64,000 bases of DNA from positions 1,374,023 through 1,438,022 of the forward strand of contig NZ_QUNH01000001.1 in the NCBI RefSeq assembly GCF_003387355.1, in the 5' to 3' direction. The translations under genes and the position numbers were made by a program. The notes below the pieces were generated by a model that was not told where the DNA came from, searched no databases, and was given only the letters and a program-made list of their open reading frames with translations. This DNA is from Winogradskyella sediminis (GTDB lineage Bacteria > Bacteroidota > Bacteroidia > Flavobacteriales > Flavobacteriaceae). Below are positions 17,469 through 25,614 of this stretch, piece by piece. Every line of letters starts with the position of its first letter. Position 1 is the first letter of the stretch.

Positions 17469-18800
17469 ATGGACAAACAAAACATTTCGGTAGGTCTAGA
17501 TATAGGTACCACAAAAATTGTGGCCATGATTGGTCGCAAAAACGAGTATGATAAAGTTGAGATTTTAGGCTTAGGAAAAGCCAAAAGTATGGGAGTACAT
17601 CGTGGTGTGGTTAATAATATTACACAGACGATTCAGTCTATTCAACAAGCGGTTCAAGAAGCTGAAGCGGCTTCAGGCGAAAAAATTGAAGATGTAACCG
17701 TGGGTATTGCTGGTCAGCATATCCGTAGTTTACAGCATAGCGATTATATAACGCGTCCAAATTCGGATATGGTTATTGATGAAGAAGATATTGATCGTTT
17801 AATCAATCAGGTTCATAAATTGGTAATGCTCCCTGGTGAAGAAATTATTCATGTCTTACCACAAGAGTTTAAAATTGATGGTCAGGCAGAAATTACTGAA
17901 CCGATAGGAATGTATGGAGGACGCTTAGAGGCTAATTTTCACGTTGTTGTAGGGCAAGTGTCTTCCATAAGAAATGTAGGACGTTGTATTAAAAGTGCTG
18001 GTCTAAATTTAGAAGGAATTACACTAGAACCATTGGCTTCTGCAAATGCAGTTTTAAGTAGAGAAGAGAAAGAGGCAGGTGTAGCATTGATTGATATCGG
18101 AGGCGGAACAACCGATTTAGCAGTTTTTAAAGATGGTATTATTCGTCATACAGCTGTGATTCCTTTTGGAGGTGGTGTAATTACCGAAGACATAAAAGAA
18201 GGTTGTTCAATTATTGAGAAACAAGCAGAATTGCTTAAGGTAAAGTTCGGATCTGCTTGGCCTGGAGAAAATAAGGATAACGAAATAGTCTCTATTCCTG
18301 GTCTAAGAGGTAGAGAGCCTAAAGAAATAACATTAAAGAACTTATCTAAAATTATACATGCAAGAGTTGTGGAAATTATAGAGCAAGTGTATGTTGAAAT
18401 AAAAAATTACGGTCACGAAGAGCAAAAGAAAAAACTAATTGGTGGTATTGTTTTAACGGGAGGTGGATCTCAATTAAAACATTTAAAGCAGTTAGTAGAA
18501 TATATTACCGGAATGGATACCAGAATTGGATATCCAAATGAGCATTTAGCAGGAGATAGCGATGACGATATTGCAAGTCCGCTATATGCCACAGCTGTTG
18601 GGTTGGTAATGGATGGCTTAAAACGACAAGAACGAAAAAAAGTAGAAGTTGTTGAGCAAGACGTTGAAATTGAAAATGAAGCAGAATTACCAGAAGAGCC
18701 TGAAGCAGAACCTATAGCACCAGAGCCTATAAAGGAGCGTCGTTCGTTTTTAGATAAATTAACCGAACGGGTTAAAGATTTTTTAGATAAAGCGGAATAG
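17469..18800 (+). CDS. ftsA: Cell division protein FtsA
   Basis: Actin-like membrane tether of the Z-ring (443 aa). Phosphate-1 motif VGLDIGTTKIVAMIG at the N-terminus, the SHS2/1C domain (HVLPQEFKIDG), phosphate-2 ALIDIGGGTTDLAVF, and the adenosine motif GIVLTGGGSQL. A 60-residue Glu/Pro-rich linker leads to a C-terminal amphipathic helix (RRSFLDKLTERVKDFLDKAE), the expected membrane-binding helix. Starts 3 bp after ftsQ. Confidence 0.97.
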   Translation: MDKQNISVGLDIGTTKIVAMIGRKNEYDKVEILGLGKAKSMGVHRGVVNNITQTIQSIQQAVQEAEAASGEKIEDVTVGIAGQHIRSLQHSDYITRPNSDMVIDEEDIDRLINQVHKLVMLPGEEIIHVLPQEFKIDGQAEITEPIGMYGGRLEANFHVVVGQVSSIRNVGRCIKSAGLNLEGITLEPLASANAVLSREEKEAGVALIDIGGGTTDLAVFKDGIIRHTAVIPFGGGVITEDIKEGCSIIEKQAELLKVKFGSAWPGENKDNEIVSIPGLRGREPKEITLKNLSKIIHARVVEIIEQVYVEIKNYGHEEQKKKLIGGIVLTGGGSQLKHLKQLVEYITGMDTRIGYPNEHLAGDSDDDIASPLYATAVGLVMDGLKRQERKKVEVVEQDVEIENEAELPEEPEAEPIAPEPIKERRSFLDKLTERVKDFLDKAE

Positions 18801-18911
18801 ATGTATGATCTTTGCAGGTTTTAATAGGTAAGTTTTCCTACGCAAGAATCATAATAGATAAAATTTTGCATTAAAGTAAAATTTATATATAATAGAATAA
18901 ATAGAACGGGT

Positions 18912-18957
18912 AAAGGAGGTCAGTAACGTGGTCCCAAATTTACAAGACATAGAATAA
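18912..18957 (+). promoter_or_regulatory. ftsZ leader: perfect Shine-Dalgarno and nine-codon mini-ORF
   Basis: AAAGGAGGT (18912-18920), a full match to the anti-Shine-Dalgarno, stands 7 nt before a GTG at 18928. From there nine codons (VVPNLQDIE) run to TAA at 18955-18957, ending 17 bp before the ftsZ ATG. In a phylum that rarely uses such ribosome sites this looks like a translated leader peptide or a ribosome standby site that sets FtsZ level. The mini-ORF is too short to prove as coding. Confidence 0.5.
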
Positions 18958-18974
18958 TAGTTAATCCATAATAT

Positions 18975-20915
18975 ATGAGTAATAGCAACGAATTTGGAAA
19001 TATTTCATTTGATTTGCCAAAGCATCAATCAAACGTCATCAAGGTAATTGGTGTTGGAGGAGGAGGTAGTAATGCCATCAATCACATGTTTCAGCAAGGC
19101 ATTAAAGGAGTCGATTTTGTAATCTGTAATACAGATTCGCAAGCACTTCAAAATAGTGGTGTTCCTAACAAAATTCAATTAGGAGTTAACCTAACTGAAG
19201 GATTAGGAGCAGGTGCCAATCCAGATATAGGAGAAGAAGCTGCAATAGAAAGTTTAGAAGACATTCGCCGCATGTTAGATACCAATACAAAAATGGTATT
19301 TATTACAGCCGGAATGGGTGGTGGAACAGGTACAGGTGCCGCGCCAGTAATTGCTAAAATGGCTAAGGAGCTCGAGATTCTTACCGTTGGTATCGTTACC
19401 ATGCCGTTTCAGTTTGAAGGTAAAATGCGTAATGCACAAGCCCAACGTGGTATTGAAAAATTGCGTTCTCATGTAGACTCGTTAGTGGTAATTAACAATA
19501 ATAAACTTCGTGAAGTATATGGTAACCTCGGATTTAAAGCCGGTTTCTCAAAAGCAGATGAAGTCTTATCTACAGCTTCTAGAGGTATTGCGGAAGTCAT
19601 CACACATCACTATACTCAGAATATTGATTTACGTGATGCTAAAACAGTATTAAGCAATAGTGGTACAGCGATTATGGGATCTGCCACAGCTTCTGGACAA
19701 ACCAGAGCACAAGAGGCGATTATGAGCGCATTAGATTCACCATTGCTTAACGATAATAAAATTACAGGAGCTAAAAACGTATTGTTGCTAATCGTTTCTG
19801 GTTCTCAGGAAATTACTATAGACGAAATCGGTGAAATTAACGATCACATTCAGACTGAAGCTGGATTTGGAGCCAATATTATTATGGGTGTTGGTGAAGA
19901 TGAAGCCTTGCAAGAATCTATTTCGGTAACTATTATTGCTACAGGATTTGATTTAGATCAACAAAATGAAATTTCCAATACAGAGACTAAAAAAGTAATT
20001 CACGCACTTGGTGATGCTAATGAGACTAGTACTCAAGAGAAAGAACCAGCGATTATTACACCAGATATCGTTTTAGAAAAAGAAAAGGAAAAGGAAGCGC
20101 CAATTGTTCGTCATACGTTGCTTGAAGAAGATGACGAGGTTAAAGATGCTCCAAAAGCAAAGCATAATTCTGAAACCGATTTAATTGCAACGACAGACTT
20201 TTTAAAAAACATGAATGTCGTATATGATGAGGTTTTAGATACAAAACCGCAGATAGAAGCTGAATCTGAGGATTTTGTAATCACTCCAATAGAAAATAAA
20301 GCGGAAGTTATCGAAGAGCCAAAAGAAGAACAAATTACATTTTCTTTTGATTTGCCTATAACTAATAAAGCAGAAAAGGAAGTTGAAGAGCCTAAAGCTG
20401 AAGAAGAAAAAATGTTCTTTAGTTTAGATGAAGAGGTAAAAGGTATTGATGTTAACGAACCTGTTGAAATTATAGCCGTAACTGAAGTAAATGAAAAAGG
20501 AGAAAAGCGTTATGCTTTAGATGATTTTGAAACGTTTAATTCTTCAATCAATACGAAAAAAGAAGAGGTAGAGGTAAAAGAAGATATTGTTTTTGAAAAG
20601 AAAACAATTCCTTTGGATGATAATACTACGGCAACTGATGAGGAGATAGACCCAATGAATAGTCCAATCTCAGAAATGCTTATAGCTCGTGCAGATGAGC
20701 GTAGACGAAAAATGAAAGATTTCAATTATAAGTTTAATGATGCCAAAATAAATGAAATCGAAAAAGTACCTGCTTACAAAAGGCAAGGTGTTAATTTAGA
20801 AGATGCTCAACATTCTTCAGAAACAAAAGCTTCTAGAATGTCTGTCGGAACTGATGAGAACGACGATATACAATTAAGAAGTAATAATTCATTTTTACAC
20901 GATAATGTAGATTAA
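18975..20915 (+). CDS. ftsZ: Cell division protein FtsZ, long C-terminal extension
   Basis: Tubulin-like GTPase forming the Z-ring (646 aa). N-terminal GTPase domain with [12 protein letters not shown], the tubulin signature [13 protein letters not shown] and the T7 loop [13 protein letters not shown]; core ends near residue 330. An acidic, Lys/Glu-rich linker of about 270 residues follows. A VPAYKRQG stretch at about 598-605 resembles the conserved C-terminal peptide that binds FtsA, but about 40 further residues come after it. E. coli FtsZ is 383 aa. A strong terminator lies 40 bp downstream, ending the dcw cluster. Confidence 0.97.
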   Translation: MSNSNEFGNISFDLPKHQSNVIKVIGVGGGGSNAINHMFQQGIKGVDFVICNTDSQALQNSGVPNKIQLGVNLTEGLGAGANPDIGEEAAIESLEDIRRMLDTNTKMVFITAGMGGGTGTGAAPVIAKMAKELEILTVGIVTMPFQFEGKMRNAQAQRGIEKLRSHVDSLVVINNNKLREVYGNLGFKAGFSKADEVLSTASRGIAEVITHHYTQNIDLRDAKTVLSNSGTAIMGSATASGQTRAQEAIMSALDSPLLNDNKITGAKNVLLLIVSGSQEITIDEIGEINDHIQTEAGFGANIIMGVGEDEALQESISVTIIATGFDLDQQNEISNTETKKVIHALGDANETSTQEKEPAIITPDIVLEKEKEKEAPIVRHTLLEEDDEVKDAPKAKHNSETDLIATTDFLKNMNVVYDEVLDTKPQIEAESEDFVITPIENKAEVIEEPKEEQITFSFDLPITNKAEKEVEEPKAEEEKMFFSLDEEVKGIDVNEPVEIIAVTEVNEKGEKRYALDDFETFNSSINTKKEEVEVKEDIVFEKKTIPLDDNTTATDEEIDPMNSPISEMLIARADERRRKMKDFNYKFNDAKINEIEKVPAYKRQGVNLEDAQHSSETKASRMSVGTDENDDIQLRSNNSFLHDNVD

Positions 20916-20954
20916 TAGCAAATTTGGCATATGGTGTAACACCAATTAAGTCAG

Positions 20955-20994
20955 GCCCAAAAAGTTTCTCCAACTTTTTGGGCTTTTTGTTTGT
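20955..20994 (+). terminator. Rho-independent terminator after ftsZ
   Basis: GCCCAAAAAGTT (20955-20966), a 5-base loop, AACTTTTTGGGC (20972-20983), then a T-rich tract. A perfect 12-bp stem; marks the end of the dcw transcription unit. Confidence 0.9.
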
Positions 20995-21049
20995 AAAAAA
21001 AACTTGAAGGTATCTGTGTTTCTACTGTAACCAAAGAAGAACTTTTTAT

Positions 21050-21057
21050 TATCTTCG
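21050..21057 (+). promoter_or_regulatory. Probable -7 element (TATCTTCG) for yqeY
   Basis: One mismatch from TAnnTTTG, 27 bp upstream of the ATG and downstream of the ftsZ terminator, so yqeY needs its own promoter here. Confidence 0.4.
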
Positions 21058-21083
21058 CAGACATATTAAAAGGAACAAAATTT

Positions 21084-21533
21084 ATGAGTTTACAAGTAGA
21101 TATAATGACTGCGATGAAAGCAGCAATGAAAGAAAAGAATCAAGTCGCTTTGGCCGCTTTGCGTGCTGTAAAATCAGAAATATTGTTAGCACAAACCGCT
21201 ACAGGCTCTAAGGAAGATATTTCTGAAGACCAAGAAATAAAAATCTTGTCAAAAATGGTTAAGCAACGTAAAGATAGTGCTGCCATATTTTTAGAACAAA
21301 ATCGTGAAGATTTGGCTGAGCCAGAACTCGCTCAGGCTAAAATAATAAGTCAATTTTTACCAGCACAACTTTCCGAAGAAGAAATTACGGTTGAAGTAAT
21401 GAAAACCATTGCAGCAGTTGGTGCAGAAGGTATGAAAGATATGGGGAAAGTTATGGGTATTGTCAGTGGAAAATTAGCCGGACAAGCAGATGGAAAAACC
21501 ATTTCGAACATTGTGAAAGCTAAATTGTCTTAA
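21084..21533 (+). CDS. yqeY: GatB/YqeY domain-containing protein
   Basis: Soluble all-helical protein (149 aa) of the YqeY family, related to the tail domain of GatB, the amidotransferase subunit acting on mischarged tRNA. Seen: ALRAVKSEILLAQ near the N-terminus, KQRKDSAAIFLEQNREDLAEPELAQAKII in the middle and GMKDMGKVMGIVSGKLAGQADG at the end. Exact biochemical role is unsettled in the family. Its place directly after ftsZ is common in flavobacteria. tRNA-Arg follows 39 bp downstream. Confidence 0.93.
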   Translation: MSLQVDIMTAMKAAMKEKNQVALAALRAVKSEILLAQTATGSKEDISEDQEIKILSKMVKQRKDSAAIFLEQNREDLAEPELAQAKIISQFLPAQLSEEEITVEVMKTIAAVGAEGMKDMGKVMGIVSGKLAGQADGKTISNIVKAKLS

Positions 21534-21572
21534 ATCAATTACATACAAATTCTTGAGTATTCAAGAATTTAT

Positions 21573-21646
21573 GGCTGCGTAGTTCAACTGGATAGAATAT
21601 CAGATTTCGGCTCTGAGGGTTGGGGGTTCGAATCCCTTCGCGGTCA
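21573..21646 (+). tRNA. tRNA-Arg (anticodon TCG)
   Basis: A full cloverleaf can be drawn: acceptor GGCTGCG/CGCGGTC with two G-U pairs, D-arm GTTC/GAAT, anticodon stem TCAGA/TCTGA with loop TTTCGGC (anticodon TCG), T-arm GGGGG/CCCTT with loop TTCGAAT, discriminator A at 21646. CCA is not encoded. Reads CGA and probably other CGN codons. Confidence 0.95.
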
Positions 21647-21653
21647 CGAATAA

Positions 21654-21709
21654 ATAGTTTCATAAGAAAAAACGCCAAGCTTGCTTGAGCGTTTTTTTGT
21701 TGAAACTAT
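21654..21709 (+). terminator. Nested hairpin terminator after tRNA-Arg
   Basis: An outer pair ATAGTTTCA (21654-21662) / TGAAACTAT (21701-21709) encloses an inner pair AAAAAACGC (21667-21675) / GCGTTTTTT (21689-21697), whose loop holds CAAGCTTGCTTG. The inner stem followed by T-rich sequence acts as the tRNA terminator. Confidence 0.8.
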
Positions 21710-21782
21710 TTTCAAAGCGGATCTTTACGGGATGTGAAGCAATCCTTTAAAGTTCCGTTTTGCTAAGAGCAAGAGAATGTCA

Positions 21783-21818
21783 CAAGCTTGCTTGAGCGTT
21801 TTTTATGGAAACGCTTTT
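21783..21818 (+). repeat. Second copy of the tRNA-terminator segment
   Basis: CAAGCTTGCTTGAGCGTTTT is repeated here, 106 bp after its first copy at 21677. The copy forms a new hairpin GCGTTT/AAACGC (21796-21814) followed by TTTT. No second tRNA precedes it. A local duplication, perhaps a remnant of a lost tRNA or of an integration event beside the tRNA gene. A TTG-started frame (21788-22018) overlapping it has no coding signs. Confidence 0.55.
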
Positions 21819-22111
21819 CACTACTGAGTTGTGAGATGCATGTAGCAAATCCTATTCAAGAAAAAATACAAGTAAGAGTCGTATCTTCTTTAGTAAACTT
21901 AAAACTTGTTGCTTTATCAAAATCCATAAAATACAATTCATTTTGTGTTCGCATATATCACGAAAGAAACAGTTGTTTAAATATCAATAAGACGAACTCT
22001 TACTGTAAAACAAAATGATAATTACATGTATTGAAATAAATTAATTTAACACTCATTTAGTATGTCGTTTTTAATTTATACGCTTAATTTGTAGTCAATT
22101 TGAAAATAAGA

Positions 22112-22480
22112 ATGTTTAAAACACTTTTTAAAATATATGTTATTGTTATCGGCTTTGCAATGTCTGCACATGCTGAAAACATACCTGATTTTAATAGTAT
22201 TATTGAACAGACTTCCCTTGAATCTTCAGATGAGGTCTCTGGACGCTCTCCATCACATCATCAGTTTTTTGATGTTCAAAGAGAGCAATTTAGTGTTGTC
22301 TCTAATGTTGATATAGAACCCTTACCGTTAGAAGAAATTGCTTTTAACAACGCTGCGCTTACGTTTCGCAGTCAACACCTGTTAGTAGTACAGCGTGCTC
22401 AGTATGAAAGAGCAATGCGCAAGGAGATACTGCATACACACTTAAAGGTTATCCTTTTTCCTTTTCATGCTTTTTGGTAG
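22112..22480 (+). CDS. Hypothetical exported protein
   Basis: 122-residue protein, not recognised. The N-terminus is a good signal peptide (FKTLFKIYVIVIGFAMSAHA, cleavage likely after AHA, near residue 21). The mature part is short (about 100 aa) and rich in Ser, Glu and His, with a segment FFDVQREQFSVVSNVDIEPLPLEE and a helical C-terminal half (VVQRAQYERAMRKEILHTHLK). A TTG at 22100 in the same frame is less likely. No neighbour gives a function; expression is unproven. Confidence 0.6.
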   Translation: MFKTLFKIYVIVIGFAMSAHAENIPDFNSIIEQTSLESSDEVSGRSPSHHQFFDVQREQFSVVSNVDIEPLPLEEIAFNNAALTFRSQHLLVVQRAQYERAMRKEILHTHLKVILFPFHAFW

Positions 22481-22622
22481 CAACGTGTAACACCATTTTT
22501 TGTTAGCATCATTTATTTCAAGAAATGGCAGCAAATATCATTATAAGTGATGTTTGCTAAGGCAGCCATTGCCGTATCATTTATTTACACTTTTAATTAT
22601 TACCAAAAAAAAATCTAATATC

Positions 22623-23153
22623 ATGGAAACAGGATTAGTTATTATCGATGCTATTATCATTACCATCGTAATATTACCATTCGTACTATTTATAGTCGGT
22701 CGCAGAAAAAGAAAACAGAAATTACACAACGCACTGCAATCAGAAGCCACATTACACAATCGACAATTGGGTAAAACGGAAGTACAAAGCAACTTTGCAA
22801 TAGGTCTAGACACTATCGAAGAAAATGTGTTCTTTTATAAAGAAACAGAAGATGTGGCTTATGCGCAAGTCGTAGATTTAAAATCTATAAGTGCTTGCAA
22901 ATTTGTAAAAGAAAGCAAACTTATTAAAGATAAAAAAAAGCATTACGATGTTATCGATAAGGTACAATTAACTTTTGAGTATAAAAATCATAAAGCTGTA
23001 ACAACCTTTGTGCTTTACAGCAATGACAATGATCTGGCTTTAAATAATGAAATAACCATTGCTCAACAATGGGAAGGTCTTGTAAATCAGATTTTAAGAT
23101 CTAGAGTTACGCCAAAGTCAACAAACAATAAGTCTCAGGCTGTATTTGCTTAA
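22623..23153 (+). CDS. Hypothetical single-pass membrane protein
   Basis: 176-residue protein, not recognised. One transmembrane helix at about residues 4-26 (GLVIIDAIIITIVILPFVLFIV) with a basic stop-transfer GRRKRKQK, then a cytoplasmic mixed alpha/beta domain of about 145 residues. The frame is open further upstream to a TTG at 22554, but the ATG at 22623 directly precedes the membrane helix. It stands alone, followed by a terminator. Confidence 0.7.
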   Translation: METGLVIIDAIIITIVILPFVLFIVGRRKRKQKLHNALQSEATLHNRQLGKTEVQSNFAIGLDTIEENVFFYKETEDVAYAQVVDLKSISACKFVKESKLIKDKKKHYDVIDKVQLTFEYKNHKAVTTFVLYSNDNDLALNNEITIAQQWEGLVNQILRSRVTPKSTNNKSQAVFA

Positions 23154-23180
23154 ATAGTAGTCTTTTACTAAAAAAAAAAT

Positions 23181-23214
23181 GTCTTTTAAAAACTGCTTTA
23201 AAAGACGTTTTTTT
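23181..23214 (+). terminator. Rho-independent terminator after the membrane protein
   Basis: GTCTTTTAAA (23181-23190), loop, TTTAAAAGAC (23197-23206), then GTTTTTTT. Perfect 10-bp stem with U-tract in the plus direction. Confidence 0.85.
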
Positions 23215-23239
23215 GTGAATTTAATGCTAATGGAAGAAC

Positions 23240-25432
23240 TTAATCAACGGTATACCTACTAGTTAATTTTAGCATCTTTTCGCTCAACGTATAGAGCCAA
23301 TAAAGTTGTTCCCAAATTAAATGTGCCTCTTTATGGGTATGTTCGCTGTCGGTTTGTGAAATGGCATCAGAGGTAAGACTATTTACAGGAAATTTGAATG
23401 CGTCTGGTTTAGAGGTTGAAGTCTTTGTCTTTTGGTTTTCAAAATTTATAACTTTTAATTGAGAACAGACGGTATCGAGATTTGTATTTATTTTATCGGA
23501 AATGATTACAAAATCTTCTGAAGCCTCTGTGGTTACATGATTTTGAATATATGTACTAAGCGATGCTAACGACGATAAAAAGCTGTGGTTAATAACTACC
23601 AGTTCATAAATATCATCGATGTTATTCTGTTTCGATTCGGGTTCTTGAGCCATACGTTGAAAGGCAGAACTTAAATTAGAAGTTTGTAGAAATGCTTCTT
23701 TTCTATTTACTTTGAGGCTCGTCGGAATGTTTCCTTTTTTCTGATAATACGTACTTATAGATTTAAAAAATGCTGTATTCGCTTTTAAACTATCTTTAAT
23801 ATGATCGCCAATTTCCATAAACGACCAAGCAGGCCAAAGCCAACGCATGGCAGTATAAGAAAGCGCAGCACCAATAATAGTATCTATAACTCTAAACTGA
23901 ATGACTTTTAAAATATCGGGTTGTAAAATCGCATAAATAAAGATAACACTGAGGGTAATAAAGGTTGCTGATGCTTTATAATTTTTCTGAACCATTGAAA
24001 ATGCAATCACCAGAGATAAAACACCAAATGCACCATACATATAAGGATTGTTAATTAAAAAAACTAAACCACTCGCTAAAACAGCACCAATGAGGGTTCC
24101 TATAATGCGATCTTTAGAGCGGGTTTTGGTAAGACCGTAACTAGGTCTCATAATCACAATTATGGTAAGTATTATCCAATATGGATTTTGAAAATCGAAA
24201 AATATTCCAATACCATAACCTAGCATTACCACAACAGCCAAACGTAAAGAATGTTTGAAAATAGTGGATCTAAAACTGAAATTTCTGAGTATGAGTTTTG
24301 GGTTATAATCTTGCTCATCGATAAAACGCCTTAACTTATCATTTTTAATAAAATCGTCCGATGATAATTTAGGGTTGCCTAGTAGCCATTTAATTTTCTT
24401 TAATTTTTCAAATTGTTTTATTTGATAATCTAATAGATTTTGAAGCATTAAATAGTGCTCGTAATCTTCTATATAATTTTCATCTTTAAATTTTAAAATG
24501 TCATTTTCTAGTGTTTTAATGGCTTGGGAAAGAACGTTATTTGAAGGAAACCGTTTAGACTTATTAATGGTGTTAGCAATAGCCCTCAGCTGGTGAGAAA
24601 ATTCAAAAATTAAATTCTGAAAATCTGTTTTAAATTCAGGATGTTTCTCAAAAAGCAAATCCATTTTGTCATAATTCACAGGATTGGCAACAGCAGTTTC
24701 AAGCATTTCTATCAACTGTATAAAGACCAACAAGCGTCTGCTTTGGTAATTAGATTTTCCTGAGCTTTTTCGGGATAAGATTAAAATTTCACGTAAGGTT
24801 TCGTGATGCTCTGTCAAGTCACTTTGCAAAGTCATAAGTTGATTCTGCAAGTCCGCTCTGTTCGGTTGCTCACCAATAAGTTGGCGTCTAGTATCTAAAA
24901 AATCAGCCGTTAATAGAAAGGTTTCATTTAAAGCTTCTTCGGTTTGCGCTTTGGGATTTATGTGGTACCACAAAGTTGAAAGTGTTAAATACCAAATGCC
25001 GCCAATACCAATACATAAGGCGTATTGGTAGACTTCTAAGTTTTCTGAAGTGTGCGCAAAACTTAAGACCAAAGCCAATAAACCAGAAAAACTTATTAGC
25101 GAGGCTCTAAATCCATAGATGGAAATAAAAGCAATACAGAACGTTAAAATTCCTAAAATAGGAAAAAGCAGGAAATTTGAAATATTAAGATATCCACCAA
25201 TAAAGCTTATGACTACAACTAAAACGGCAGAAAACAGAATGCCAATTTGTTTGTGCTTTAAGCGTCCGCTGACATCACTTGGAGAGCACCAAAATGCGCC
25301 AAAACAAAGTGCCAGGCCAATTTCAAATTGTTGCGTTACGATACCTAAAACAATAGGTATAGTTACGGCTACACCAATTAAAACGGCTTTAGAAAAGCTA
25401 GTGCTTTTAAAGAATTCTAATAATTCTTTAAT
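23240..25432 (-). CDS. FUSC/YccS-family integral membrane protein, no standard start codon
   Basis: Large inner-membrane protein of the FUSC/YccS/YhfK type, possibly an aromatic-acid exporter. Two hydrophobic blocks (codons about 15-140 and 405-530) flank long soluble domains; the second holds the DRIIGTLIGAVLASG-like motif. The first TTG start (25078) would delete most of the first block, but the frame stays open upstream to a TAA at 25529-25531 and encodes family-like sequence (KELLEFFKSTSFSKAVLVG, FEIGLALCFGAF). No ATG, GTG or TTG exists in frame between that stop and 25078. I propose ATT at 25432 (730 aa, family-like length); a start-codon-loss pseudogene is the alternative. Confidence 0.75.
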   Translation of the reverse strand: MKELLEFFKSTSFSKAVLIGVAVTIPIVLGIVTQQFEIGLALCFGAFWCSPSDVSGRLKHKQIGILFSAVLVVVISFIGGYLNISNFLLFPILGILTFCIAFISIYGFRASLISFSGLLALVLSFAHTSENLEVYQYALCIGIGGIWYLTLSTLWYHINPKAQTEEALNETFLLTADFLDTRRQLIGEQPNRADLQNQLMTLQSDLTEHHETLREILILSRKSSGKSNYQSRRLLVFIQLIEMLETAVANPVNYDKMDLLFEKHPEFKTDFQNLIFEFSHQLRAIANTINKSKRFPSNNVLSQAIKTLENDILKFKDENYIEDYEHYLMLQNLLDYQIKQFEKLKKIKWLLGNPKLSSDDFIKNDKLRRFIDEQDYNPKLILRNFSFRSTIFKHSLRLAVVVMLGYGIGIFFDFQNPYWIILTIIVIMRPSYGLTKTRSKDRIIGTLIGAVLASGLVFLINNPYMYGAFGVLSLVIAFSMVQKNYKASATFITLSVIFIYAILQPDILKVIQFRVIDTIIGAALSYTAMRWLWPAWSFMEIGDHIKDSLKANTAFFKSISTYYQKKGNIPTSLKVNRKEAFLQTSNLSSAFQRMAQEPESKQNNIDDIYELVVINHSFLSSLASLSTYIQNHVTTEASEDFVIISDKINTNLDTVCSQLKVINFENQKTKTSTSKPDAFKFPVNSLTSDAISQTDSEHTHKEAHLIWEQLYWLYTLSEKMLKLTSRYTVD

Positions 25433-25482
25433 GTGTTTTGAAATGAGCGCTAAAATAGAAATTGTGATTTTATGATTTAGGA

Positions 25483-25490
25483 CAAAGATA
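25483..25490 (-). promoter_or_regulatory. Promoter -7 element (TATCTTTG) for the FUSC gene
   Basis: Exact TAnnTTTG match on the minus strand. It places transcription start near 25475, so translation must begin between there and the conserved KELLEFF segment, a region without any ATG, GTG or TTG in frame. Confidence 0.65.
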
Positions 25491-25544
25491 CAACTTGAAA
25501 AAGCAAGCTGATTTTTTAAGTAAGAAATTTAAATCTCATTGCGT

Positions 25545-25589
25545 AAAAGAAAAGCTGCTCATTTTAAATATAATAAAATGAGCAGCTTT
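25545..25589 (-). terminator. Strong hairpin terminator after the GltB-like gene
   Basis: AAAGCTGCTCATTTTA (25551-25566) pairs perfectly with TAAAATGAGCAGCTTT (25574-25589), followed on the minus strand by a T-rich stretch. It ends the GltB-like transcript ahead of the FUSC promoter. Confidence 0.85.
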
Positions 25590-25614
25590 AAAAAAAGGTA
25601 ATTTCTTTTTTATA

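Noticed and set aside
21788..22018. 76-codon frame after the tRNA
   Set aside because: It starts with TTG inside the duplicated hairpin, has no recognisable content and no promoter or ribosome site.
25119..25475. 118-codon plus-strand frame
   Set aside because: It is antisense to the membrane N-terminus of the FUSC gene, which gives family-like sequence.
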